From Achromobacter sp. UMC71 (GTDB lineage: Bacteria; Pseudomonadota; Gammaproteobacteria; Burkholderiales; Burkholderiaceae_B), in assembly GCF_014170305.1 (NCBI RefSeq), contig NZ_LZZT01000016.1:1-41449 (forward strand): 41,449 nt of DNA, given 5' to 3'. The position numbers were made by a program, and so were the translations under genes. The notes beneath the pieces are model-generated. The model ran no database searches. It was given only the letters and a program-made list of their open reading frames with translations, and had not been told where the DNA came from. This document shows, in pieces, positions 10,717 through 18,360 of the stretch (its first letter is position 1; the number at the start of each line of letters is the position of its first letter).

Positions 10717-11805
10717 ATGGCTACTCTCAGCTTTCGCAACGTAAAGAAAACCTATGCCGGCAATGTGCCGGTCATCCATGGCATCGACATGGATGTGAAA
10801 GACGGCGAATTCATCGTCATCGTCGGTCCGTCCGGCTGCGGCAAGTCCACGCTGATGCGCATGGTCGCCGGCCTGGAAACCGTGACCAGCGGCGAGATCG
10901 TGATCGATGACAAGGTCGTCAACACCCTGGAGCCGGCCGAACGCGATATCGCGATGGTGTTCCAGAACTACGCGCTCTACCCGCACATGACCGTGTTCGA
11001 GAACATGGCCTACGGCTTGAAGATCCGCAAGTTCTCCAAGGACGAGATCAAGAAGCGCGTGGACATCGCCGCGCAGATCCTGGAGCTGGGCCACCTGCTG
11101 GACCGCCGCCCACGCGCCCTGTCCGGCGGCCAGCGCCAGCGCGTGGCCATGGGCCGCGCCATCGTGCGTGAACCCAAGGTCTTCCTGTTCGACGAACCGC
11201 TGTCGAACCTGGACGCCAAGCTGCGCGTGGCGATGCGCCTGGAAATCATGAAGCTGCATCGCCGCCTGGGCACCACCAGCCTGTACGTCACGCACGACCA
11301 GGTCGAAGCCATGACGCTGGCGCATCGCATGATCGTCATGTACCAGGGCGTGCCCGAGCAGATCGGCACCCCCATGGAAGTGTTCGAAAAGCCCGCCTCG
11401 ACCTTCGTGGCCGGCTTCATCGGCTCACCGCCCATGAACCTGATGGAAGTGAACGTGTCCGGCGACGGTACGGTACAGACCGCCGACGGCCTGGCGCTGG
11501 AGATCTCGCCGCTGCAGGTGCCGGCGCAGGTGCGCGGCCGCAAGATCATCATGGGCATGCGCCCCGAGCACATGCTGCTGAACACGCAGGGCGTGCCGGC
11601 TGAAGTCGAGATGGTCGAAACGCTGGGTTCCGAACAGCTGGTGCACTGCCGCTGCGGCAAGACCACGCTGGTCGTGCGCTGCACCACCCGCCAGTTGTCC
11701 GAGTCCTCGGCCAAGGTGGGCGATCGCGTCAACGTCGGCCCGGACGGCCGTCACCCGCTGCACTGGTTCGAGGCCGATACCGGCCGCCGCGTGCAAGGCC
11801 TGTAA
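10717..11805 (+). CDS. ugpC: Glycerol-3-phosphate ABC transporter ATP-binding protein UgpC
   Basis: This cytosolic ATPase drives the UgpBAE importer. The 362 residues show Walker [10 protein letters not shown] near residue 37, signature [17 protein letters not shown], Walker [17 protein letters not shown] and switch [12 protein letters not shown]-terminal regulatory domain of the MalK type (about residues 240-362) contains MGMRPEHM. E. coli UgpC is 356 residues. It is the last gene of the operon. No ugpQ phosphodiesterase follows; the next gene is convergent. No classical ribosome site is visible before the ATG. Confidence 0.94.
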   Translation: MATLSFRNVKKTYAGNVPVIHGIDMDVKDGEFIVIVGPSGCGKSTLMRMVAGLETVTSGEIVIDDKVVNTLEPAERDIAMVFQNYALYPHMTVFENMAYGLKIRKFSKDEIKKRVDIAAQILELGHLLDRRPRALSGGQRQRVAMGRAIVREPKVFLFDEPLSNLDAKLRVAMRLEIMKLHRRLGTTSLYVTHDQVEAMTLAHRMIVMYQGVPEQIGTPMEVFEKPASTFVAGFIGSPPMNLMEVNVSGDGTVQTADGLALEISPLQVPAQVRGRKIIMGMRPEHMLLNTQGVPAEVEMVETLGSEQLVHCRCGKTTLVVRCTTRQLSESSAKVGDRVNVGPDGRHPLHWFEADTGRRVQGL

Positions 11806-11883
11806 GTCCTTCCTGGCGGCGCCCGCGGCATACTGCCCGCCGGGGCCGCCTCCCCTTCCCCCCTCCGGGCAAGGTCCTTACTC

Positions 11884-12780
11884 TTAGTACGTGTACGTCA
11901 CCGCCGTGCCAACCGAATACTGGTTGCGGTCCTTCACGATCGGGCTGTCGGCCGCGTCGCCGTAAAGGCGGCGCGCTTCGGCCATGACCGACCACGACCA
12001 TTCCTTGCTGAGCGGCAGCGCCCAGGTCGCGCCCAGGCCCACGCTTTCCAGCCCGCCCTTGGGGTTGTAGCGGCGATAGCCCGATTTCTGCGACTGGCGG
12101 TCGCTCACGCCGTACCAGGTGCGCATGTAATTGCCATCGCCGAAGTTGCCCGTCAATGCCAGCGACAGCGAGCCGGCCGAACCTTCGTACACCGTGGTGC
12201 TGGCGCCCAGGTTGAACAGCGTGTAGGCGCTGCCCACGTCGCGGTCATCGCCCTTCTTGAAGGCGTGCGCCACGGTGGCCGACAGCGTGACCGGGCCGAG
12301 CGTGGTCTCGGCGTCCATGCCGATCTGGGCACGGCTCTTGATGTCACCCAGGCCGCGAAGCTTGTTCGAGCCCTGGAAGCCGCTCTTGTGGTCCTTGCGC
12401 GATGCACTGGGCGCGACGTAGAAGCGGAAGGTGCTGCTGAGCGCCTGCGTTTCCCAGCCCAGGCCGTGCGCCGTGTCCAGGAAGAAACCGCCCGGGCTGC
12501 GGATGCCCAGCCCGAACACCGGCAGCGCCGAGCTTTCATCGCTGCCGCTGTAGCGCGGCGCATAGCCCACGCCCAGGGTGCCGTAGAACTTCCATTCGTC
12601 GGCCGGCTTGTCCGTGCCGGTAGGCACATCGATGCCGCGCGAACTGGCGCCGCGCGAGCTGTAGACCGAGTTGTCGGCGACCAATTCGCCGGCGGCGGAC
12701 GACACGGCCGGCAGACACGCCAGCAAACACACTGCGCCGGCGCGGCGCGGCAACGAGGACAGAGCGGGATATCGCTTCAT
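11884..12780 (-). CDS. MipA/OmpV family outer-membrane protein
   Basis: This is a predicted outer-membrane beta-barrel of the MipA/OmpV family (scaffold for murein enzymes in E. coli, porin-like or immunogenic in others). The 298-residue precursor starts MKRYPALSSLPRRAGAVCLL, with a signal peptide ending near VSSAAGEL. Features are GTLGVGYAPRYSGSDESSALPV early in the mature part, alternating polar/aromatic strands throughout, and a C-terminal YSVGTAVTYTY ending in an aromatic residue, as expected for barrel assembly. A longer reading frame upstream is rejected because it overlaps the preceding gene. It lies 65 bases downstream of the lipoprotein gene and is probably co-transcribed with it. 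The precise role is not readable. Confidence 0.85.
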   Translation of the reverse strand: MKRYPALSSLPRRAGAVCLLACLPAVSSAAGELVADNSVYSSRGASSRGIDVPTGTDKPADEWKFYGTLGVGYAPRYSGSDESSALPVFGLGIRSPGGFFLDTAHGLGWETQALSSTFRFYVAPSASRKDHKSGFQGSNKLRGLGDIKSRAQIGMDAETTLGPVTLSATVAHAFKKGDDRDVGSAYTLFNLGASTTVYEGSAGSLSLALTGNFGDGNYMRTWYGVSDRQSQKSGYRRYNPKGGLESVGLGATWALPLSKEWSWSVMAEARRLYGDAADSPIVKDRNQYSVGTAVTYTY

Positions 12781-12845
12781 AAGTACATCCAGGAAACGAG
12801 GTTGAGGGGAAAAACTCGGGTGCGCCGCGGCCACGCGGCGCGAAT

Positions 12846-13952
12846 TTACTCTTGCGCCGGGCCTTGCTTGGCCTGGCGCATCAGATTCATCGCCAGGCTG
12901 GAGACCGAGGCCACCAGGGGTTCGGACGTGTCGGCATTGCTCATCACCAGCACCGCCAGCTTTTCGCGCGGTGCCAGCACCCAGCGCGCATGGAACGCTT
13001 CGGTCGCGCCGCTGTGCTCGCGCAGCGCGTCGCCGGCGATGTAGTCGGCGTCGCACGGCGCGGCCAGCCAGGACAGCGCCAAGCGGCACTCCAGGTCCAT
13101 GCCGTTGGCCACGGTTTCGAGGTTCAGCACGGCGCTGGCGGACTCGTCTTTCAGGACACGGCGGCCCTTGTAGGTGCCGCCAGCGAACAACATGCTGGAA
13201 AAGCGCGCCATCTCGGCGGAGCTGGCCCACAGGCCGTCGGCGGCCTCGTTGGACTGCGGCGCTTCCACCCAGGGCACGCCGCGGCGGTAGCCGGACGCGC
13301 GCAGCTCGCGCGACTCGTCGTGCTCGACGGCGAGCCGGAAGCCCGTGCGGGGAATGTTCAGGGGTTGCAGCAGCGTGCGCCGCACATAGGTGTCAAAGGG
13401 CTCGTCGGCCGCATGCGCGATCATGTCGCCCAGCAAGGCATAGCCCATATCGGCGCGGGCCCGGCCCATGGTGTCTTCCAGCGTGTCCGGGCGCAGCGCC
13501 AGCAGGCGCCGCGCGGTGAACGGATACGAGCCCATCCACTGCATGGCGGCGCGGCGCGGTTCGAATTCCCATTGCGGCAGCGCGTCGCCGGCCGGGCTGT
13601 CGAGCGACAGGCGGCCATCCTCGGCGGCGCGCAGCACGCCGGCGGCGGTCACGACCTTGGACAACGCGCCGACCCGGTACAGCGTGTCACCGGTGGCGCT
13701 GCGGTGGCGCGCGGCATCGGCGTAGCCGAAGCCCGTGGCCCAGACGATGCGCTGATCGTCGACGATGGCGATCGACAGGCCCGGCACCCGTTGCTCGCCC
13801 ATGTCGTGGGCGATGCGCTGCTTCAGGTACGCCACCACCGCCGGGTAATCGCCCTTGGCGATGGCGGGCGGCGCGGCCGGGGCCATGCCCTGGCAACCGC
13901 CTGCGGCGATCAGGAGCATGGCGACGGCGGCCAGGCGGGTAAGCGAAAACAT
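12846..13952 (-). CDS. Serine beta-lactamase-fold lipoprotein lacking the catalytic Ser
   Basis: The 368-residue protein belongs to the serine beta-lactamase/class C penicillin-binding fold (PF00144 type). The N-terminus MFSLTRLAAVAMLLIAAGGC has a lipobox with the acylated Cys at 20, so it is a predicted lipoprotein. At the first active-site motif, where the family has SxxK (usually GSxSK), it reads YRVGALSKVV: residue 96 is Ala (codon GCG) while Lys99 is kept. The second motif reads GYALLGD, without the usual Asn of YxN. The third motif, EHSGATEAF, keeps HSG. I infer it does not hydrolyse beta-lactams or peptides in the usual way; it may bind peptidoglycan or a protein partner. It lies between a two-component system and mipA/ompV, all on one strand. 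Confidence 0.8.
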   Translation of the reverse strand: MFSLTRLAAVAMLLIAAGGCQGMAPAAPPAIAKGDYPAVVAYLKQRIAHDMGEQRVPGLSIAIVDDQRIVWATGFGYADAARHRSATGDTLYRVGALSKVVTAAGVLRAAEDGRLSLDSPAGDALPQWEFEPRRAAMQWMGSYPFTARRLLALRPDTLEDTMGRARADMGYALLGDMIAHAADEPFDTYVRRTLLQPLNIPRTGFRLAVEHDESRELRASGYRRGVPWVEAPQSNEAADGLWASSAEMARFSSMLFAGGTYKGRRVLKDESASAVLNLETVANGMDLECRLALSWLAAPCDADYIAGDALREHSGATEAFHARWVLAPREKLAVLVMSNADTSEPLVASVSSLAMNLMRQAKQGPAQE

Positions 13953-14023
13953 GACGGGCGCAATTTCCTCTTGGAAGAACTGCCGTCATGCTAGTCAGGG
14001 ACGCCGCAGCGATCTTTCCCGCT

Positions 14024-14064
14024 TTGTAGGGAGTTTGTGAAGAATGGCCGGGCAGATTGTGAAG
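14024..14064 (-). promoter_or_regulatory. Direct repeats upstream of the beta-lactamase-like gene
   Basis: On the plus strand ttgtaggg (14024), ttgtgaag (14035) and ttgtgaag (14057) start 11 and 22 bases apart, one and two helical turns. OmpR/PhoB-family regulators bind repeats with this phasing, and one is encoded just upstream (15399-16100). The site lies 72-112 bases before the lipoprotein start. An inverted repeat, gccgggcag (14047-14055) with ctgcccggc (14084-14092), overlaps it. Confidence 0.35.
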
Positions 14065-14113
14065 TTTGTTAACGTGGCGCCGCCTGCCCGGCAGCCCAGC
14101 CCGTCAGGAAGGC

Positions 14114-15406
14114 TCAGGCGGCCTTCCAGCTGACGATGAAACGGGCGCCGCCCAGGGGGCTGTCGGCCGCCTCGGCGGTGCCGTTGTGCCAGCGCGCGAC
14201 CCGGTTCACGATGGCCAGGCCCAGCCCGGTGCCACCGGTGACGCGGTCGCGGCTTTCGTCCAGGCGGATGAAAGGCTCGAAAATGCGGACCCGGTCGGCC
14301 GGCGGAATGCCCGGGCCGTCGTCGTCGACCATCAGCACGTACTCCTTCGGCGCTGGCGAAACCAGGCTGACCTGGACCCGGCCGCCGGCGTAGCGGATGG
14401 CGTTCTGCAGCAGGTTCAGGAGCGCCCGCGTCATGTAGCGCTGGTGCAGGTGCACTTCGGTGACCTGGCACAGCACGACTTCAAGGCGCACGCCGGATTG
14501 CCCGGCCTCGAAACCCGCGTGCTGCACCACCGAATCCAGCCAGCTGCGCGCGTCCTGCGGCTGCAGCGCCACGCCGTCGCTCTTGTGCTCCAGGCGTGCG
14601 TACATCAGCAGTTCGGAGGCCATGCTGTCCAGCTCGGCCACGTCGCTTTTCATGTCGTCGATCAGGCGCTTGCGCTCGGCCGGCTCGTCGGCCCGGCCGA
14701 TCATGTCGAGTTCGAACGTCAGCCGCGCGATGGGCGTGCGCAGCTCGTGCGAGACGGCGTTAGTCAGCTCGCGCTGGTTGCCGATCAGCGCGGCGATGCG
14801 CTCGGACATCAGGTTGAAGGTGTCGCCCAGGTTGCCGATGCTGGAATGGCGCGACAGGCGGGCGCGGGCCTGCAGATCGCCCTGCCCCATGCGCAGCGCG
14901 GCCGTCTTCAGGGCTTCCAGGTCGCGCCAGATGGGCAGCGCCCACACCAGCATGAACGCGCACAGCAGCAGGCCCAGGGCCGAATACACCGCCGCGATCA
15001 CCCAGGGGCCGAACGACGGCTCGGGCGGCAGCTTGACCTCCAGCCACTGGTGGCCGGGGCCGGGAATAGCCGCCACGAAGGTCTGCATCTTGTCGCGGAT
15101 GAAAAAATCACCGCTGGCGGCGATGCGGCGCTCTTTGTCGCTGGCGTTGTAGTCCGAGGCATTGAACACCCGCAGCCCCAGGCCGTAGTACGGGGCCAGT
15201 TGCTGCTCGATGTGAGCCGCGCGGGCGGCCGGATCGACCTTGGACAGTTCCTGCACCAGGCTGTGGATCTGACCGCGCACCGACTCGCGGGTATAGGCGT
15301 CGCTGACCGGCTCGAACAGGTAGTTGGCGGATCGGTCCACGACTTCGTTCGAAATCACGAAGCCCACCGCCAGCACCACGAAGAGCCGCAGGACGAACTT
15401 AATCAT
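14114..15406 (-). CDS. Sensor histidine kinase, RstB-like
   Basis: This is a membrane sensor kinase of 430 residues. The first membrane segment is about residues 5-22 and the second about 134-157, enclosing a periplasmic sensor of some 110 residues. A HAMP domain follows (about 158-210), then the H-box AVSHELRTPIARL with phospho-accepting His220, the N-box LLNLLQNAIRYAGG, G1 DDDGPGIPP and G2 GGTGLGLAI. The layout and the segments FEPFIRLDESRD and GGARFIVSW resemble E. coli RstB. The ATG overlaps the end of the regulator gene by 8 bases. The signal sensed is unknown. Downstream are the lipoprotein and MipA/OmpV genes, which suggests envelope-related control. Confidence 0.88.
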   Translation of the reverse strand: MIKFVLRLFVVLAVGFVISNEVVDRSANYLFEPVSDAYTRESVRGQIHSLVQELSKVDPAARAAHIEQQLAPYYGLGLRVFNASDYNASDKERRIAASGDFFIRDKMQTFVAAIPGPGHQWLEVKLPPEPSFGPWVIAAVYSALGLLLCAFMLVWALPIWRDLEALKTAALRMGQGDLQARARLSRHSSIGNLGDTFNLMSERIAALIGNQRELTNAVSHELRTPIARLTFELDMIGRADEPAERKRLIDDMKSDVAELDSMASELLMYARLEHKSDGVALQPQDARSWLDSVVQHAGFEAGQSGVRLEVVLCQVTEVHLHQRYMTRALLNLLQNAIRYAGGRVQVSLVSPAPKEYVLMVDDDGPGIPPADRVRIFEPFIRLDESRDRVTGGTGLGLAIVNRVARWHNGTAEAADSPLGGARFIVSWKAA

Positions 15407-16100
15407 CGCTGCCCTCGTGCGCCTTGGGCGAGAACAGATAGCCCTTGCCCCACACGGTCTTGATGCGCGCCGGATCGCGCGGATCGTCGTCCAGCTTGCG
15501 CCGCAGCTTGCTGACGCAGACGTCGACGCTGCGGTCCAGGCCGTTGAATTCGATGCCGCGCACGGCATTGAGCAGGTCGTCGCGCGTGAGCACCTGGCCG
15601 GCCTGGCTGGCCAGCGCCCAGAGCATCTCGAACTCCATGGTCGTCAGGTCGACCTCGGCCCCGGCATGGATCACCGCCCGGGTGCGCCGGTCGATGACCA
15701 GCGGGCCGAACTCCAGGCGCTCCGGCGGTTCCTCGAGCTGGCTGTGGCGGCGCAGCAGCGCGCGGATACGGGCCAGCAGGACGCGCGGCTCGACCGGCTT
15801 GATGACGTAGTCGTCGGCGCCGGACTCCAGGCCCAGGATCTGGTCCAGATCGTCCTCTCGGGCCGTCAGCATCAGGATGGGCGCCGAGGAAAAGGCGCGC
15901 AGGTCGCGGCAAACCTGCAGGCCGTCCCGTCCGGGCAGCATCAGGTCCAGGATGGTGATGGCGGGGTCATGGCGGCGGAAAGCCTCCACCGCGTGGTCGC
16001 CGCGGTAGGCCTGGGCGACATTGAACCCGTGTTGCTCCAGAAACTGCGCGATCAGGCGCGACAGCTTCGGATCATCTTCGACTAGCAAGGCCTTGGTCAT
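15399..16100 (-). CDS. DNA-binding response regulator, OmpR family, RstA-like
   Basis: The 233-residue response regulator starts MTKALLVEDDPKLSRLIAQF. The receiver domain (1-120) has the acidic pair ED, phospho-acceptor Asp52 in ILDLMLPG, the conserved Thr in MLTARE and the Lys in VIKPV. The C-terminal winged helix (about 130-225) shows LTTMEFEMLWALASQ, RSVDVCVSKLRRKL and the closing VWGKGYLFSP. It is the first gene of the regulator-kinase pair. A longer frame extends upstream, but the receiver begins exactly at this ATG. Likely targets are its own operon and the two envelope genes downstream, where phased repeats are seen. Confidence 0.9.
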   Translation of the reverse strand: MTKALLVEDDPKLSRLIAQFLEQHGFNVAQAYRGDHAVEAFRRHDPAITILDLMLPGRDGLQVCRDLRAFSSAPILMLTAREDDLDQILGLESGADDYVIKPVEPRVLLARIRALLRRHSQLEEPPERLEFGPLVIDRRTRAVIHAGAEVDLTTMEFEMLWALASQAGQVLTRDDLLNAVRGIEFNGLDRSVDVCVSKLRRKLDDDPRDPARIKTVWGKGYLFSPKAHEGSDD

Positions 16101-16209
16101 GGTGTCCGGACAGAAAAAAGGAGGTCGATTTGGGCGCATTCTACGCAAAACGGCGCCAGCGGCGTTCGACGGGCGGGCCAGGCGATCGGTTCCCGGCGGG
16201 CGATGCGCA

Positions 16210-16249
16210 AGGAAAAACCGGGCCGGAAGACGTCGCTTCCGGCCCGGTT
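16210..16249 (-). terminator. Rho-independent terminator after orphan livK gene
   Basis: On the minus strand a perfect 14-bp stem (16236-16249 with 16216-16229) around a 6-base loop is followed directly by a T-run (reading ggttttt). It lies 62 bases beyond the binding-protein stop. A second, imperfect GC hairpin sits between them (about 16267-16298), so the 211-base gap 16101-16311 is mainly termination signals. The promoter of the two-component operon is not expected here. Confidence 0.8.
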
Positions 16250-16311
16250 CGGGGTCTGGCGCCTGGCGGTCCGCCCTGGGGAAAAGCCCCCTGGGCGGGC
16301 CCGTTAGCGCA

Positions 16312-17439
16312 TTACTTGTAGACCGACTTGGAGCCGTCCTTGTGCCACACGAAGACGTCGAACTGGAAGTTGGTCAGGTCGCCCTGCTTGTTCCAGGCCA
16401 CTTTGCCGATCGGGGTGTCGAACGAATTGGCGTGCAGGTACTTGGCGACCTTGGACGGATCTTCGCTGCCCGCGCCCTTGATGCCGTCCGCGATGACCTG
16501 GGTGGCCGTGTAGGCCGTCATCTGGAAGGCGCCGCCGGCGTTGCGCTTCTTGGCGGCGAAGGCCTTGACGATGTCGGCGTTGGCGGCGTTCTGGGTGAAG
16601 TCGGCCGGCAGCGTCAGCAACATGCCTTCGACGGCGTCGCCGGCGATGGCGTTGATGTCGGGATTGCCCGCGCCTTCCGGACCCATCCACTTGGCCTTCA
16701 CGCCCTGCTCGGCCGCCTGGCGCAGCAGCAGACCCATTTCAGGGTGGTAACCACCGTAGTAGACGAAGTCCACGCCCTGGCTCTTGAGCTTGGTGATGAC
16801 GGCGGAGTAGTCGCTGTCGCCGGCGTTGATGCCTTCGAAGATCGCGACGGGCACGCCGCCCTTCTCCAGGTCGTTCTTGACCGCGGTGGCGATGCCCTGG
16901 CCGTACGACTGCTTGTCGTGCAGCACGGCGGCCTTCTTGGGCTTGATCTTTTCCAGCACGAACTTGGCGGCGGCGGGACCTTGCTGGTCGTCGCGGCCGA
17001 TGGTGCGGAAGATGAACTCGTAATTCTTGCCGTCGGTCAGGGCCGGCGACGTGGCCGAGGGCGTGACCATGACCACGCCTTCGTTGTTGTAGATGTCGGC
17101 GGCGGCGATGGTGGCGCCCGAGCACACGTGGCCCACGACGAAACCGATCTTGCTGTTGACCACGCGGTTGGCAGCGACCGGACCCTGCTTGGGTTCGCAG
17201 CCGTCGTCGATGACCACGGTTTCGAGCTTCTTGCCGTTCACGCCGCCGGCGGCGTTGATGCGTTCAACCGCGGTGTCGACGCCTTCGCGGACCATGTCGC
17301 CATATTGGGTGACCGCGCCGGTGGTGGGACCCACCACGCCGATCTTGATGGTCTGCGCCTGCGCTCCCGCGGCAAACGTCAAACCCGCGGCGACGCTCAG
17401 CGCCGCGATGACCGGGGTCAGACGAAATACTTGCTTCAT
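16312..17439 (-). CDS. Branched-chain amino acid periplasmic binding protein, orphan LivK paralogue
   Basis: This is a second LIV-type receptor of 375 residues. It starts MKQVFRLTPVIAALSVAAGL, with a signal cleaved near GAQAQTIK. It shares the whole framework of the livJ product in this window, including DDGCEPKQ, GHVCSGATIAA, FRTIGRDDQQGPAAAKF and HDKQSYGQGIATAVKNDL. No permease or ATPase gene accompanies it, so it probably docks on LivHMGF encoded at 521-4147, widening the ligand range, as LivJ and LivK do in E. coli. GAGGAG stands 7-8 bases before the ATG. It has its own terminator and therefore is a separate transcription unit. Confidence 0.92.
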   Translation of the reverse strand: MKQVFRLTPVIAALSVAAGLTFAAGAQAQTIKIGVVGPTTGAVTQYGDMVREGVDTAVERINAAGGVNGKKLETVVIDDGCEPKQGPVAANRVVNSKIGFVVGHVCSGATIAAADIYNNEGVVMVTPSATSPALTDGKNYEFIFRTIGRDDQQGPAAAKFVLEKIKPKKAAVLHDKQSYGQGIATAVKNDLEKGGVPVAIFEGINAGDSDYSAVITKLKSQGVDFVYYGGYHPEMGLLLRQAAEQGVKAKWMGPEGAGNPDINAIAGDAVEGMLLTLPADFTQNAANADIVKAFAAKKRNAGGAFQMTAYTATQVIADGIKGAGSEDPSKVAKYLHANSFDTPIGKVAWNKQGDLTNFQFDVFVWHKDGSKSVYK

Positions 17440-17721
17440 GAGTGGACTCCTCGAATGGCTTGTCGTCGTTAGTTTGTGAACCAGGCGGACGGCCGGAAAT
17501 CTGTTGGTCACGCCCGGTTACTTTGCATTTGCACGGCAAGCATACACTGAAAAATAGCGTCTTTTGGAGGGGTTCCGGCCCGACTTAAGCGGCGTTTCGT
17601 TATTGCAGTGCCGCATAGACGGACACACCAGCCAGCCTTTGCCCGGGCGCCGGCCTTATGCCCGCTACCGTATATGCAAAAGACAATTTATTCGTTTGCG
17701 TTACTAAGGCGGCGCGGCATC

Positions 17722-18336
17722 ATGGCCGCCATGAGACTCCAACCGATCATCGTCCCCGGATGGAAAAACTCCGGACCCGAGCACTGGCAATCGCGCTGGG
17801 CTGCCCTGCTGCCGCACGCGGTGCGGGTGCAGCAGCGCGACTGGGAAAATCCCGTCAGCGCGGAATGGATTTCCACCCTTGCCGCGCAAGTGGACAGCGC
17901 CCGCAGCCCGGTCCTGCTGATCGCCCACAGCCTGGGTTGCCTGATCAGCGCGGCCCTGCCCGTGCCGCTGCGCGCCAAGGTCGCCGGCGCCCTGCTGGTG
18001 GCCCCGGCGGACGTCGAGCGCCCCGACGCGCCGGACTGCCTGCGCGGCTTCGCACCGGTGCCGCGGCAGTCACTGCCGTTCCAGAGCGTGGTCGTGGCCA
18101 GCGACAACGATCCGTATTGTCGACTCGAACGCGCCCGCCGTTTCGCCGAGGATTGGGGCAGCCGCGTCGTCGTCATTCCCGGCGCTGGCCACCTCAACGC
18201 CGATAGCGGCCTGCAAGACTGGCCGCAAGGCCTCAAATTGTTCGGCGCACTGCGCCGGCGGGCCTCGTGGCGCGTATCACCGCCGCCCGAGCGCATCGCG
18301 CCGATTCCCGACCGGCCCTTGTCGCACCAGGCCTGA
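17722..18336 (+). CDS. RBBP9/YdeN family serine hydrolase
   Basis: This is a small alpha/beta hydrolase of 204 residues from the chosen ATG (MAAMRLQPIIVPGWKNSG). The family signature GWKNSGPEHWQSRW is at the N-terminus. The nucleophile elbow is HSLGC, the acid probably the Asp of NDPYC, and the catalytic His is in GAGHLNADSG, all as in RBBP9/YdeN (PF06821) proteins. The natural substrate is unknown. The C-terminal tail after about residue 180 is Arg/Pro-rich and variable. Alternative starts lie at 17674 and 17731, and no ribosome site decides between them. It is convergent with vexL, with only 24 bases between the stops. Confidence 0.85.
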   Translation: MAAMRLQPIIVPGWKNSGPEHWQSRWAALLPHAVRVQQRDWENPVSAEWISTLAAQVDSARSPVLLIAHSLGCLISAALPVPLRAKVAGALLVAPADVERPDAPDCLRGFAPVPRQSLPFQSVVVASDNDPYCRLERARRFAEDWGSRVVVIPGAGHLNADSGLQDWPQGLKLFGALRRRASWRVSPPPERIAPIPDRPLSHQA

Positions 18337-18360
18337 GGCCGCGCGGCGTCCCGCCGCCGG

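Noticed and set aside
11806..11883. Bidirectional terminator between ugpC and mipA/ompV
   Set aside because: The GC-rich complementarity is imperfect and no T-run follows on either strand.
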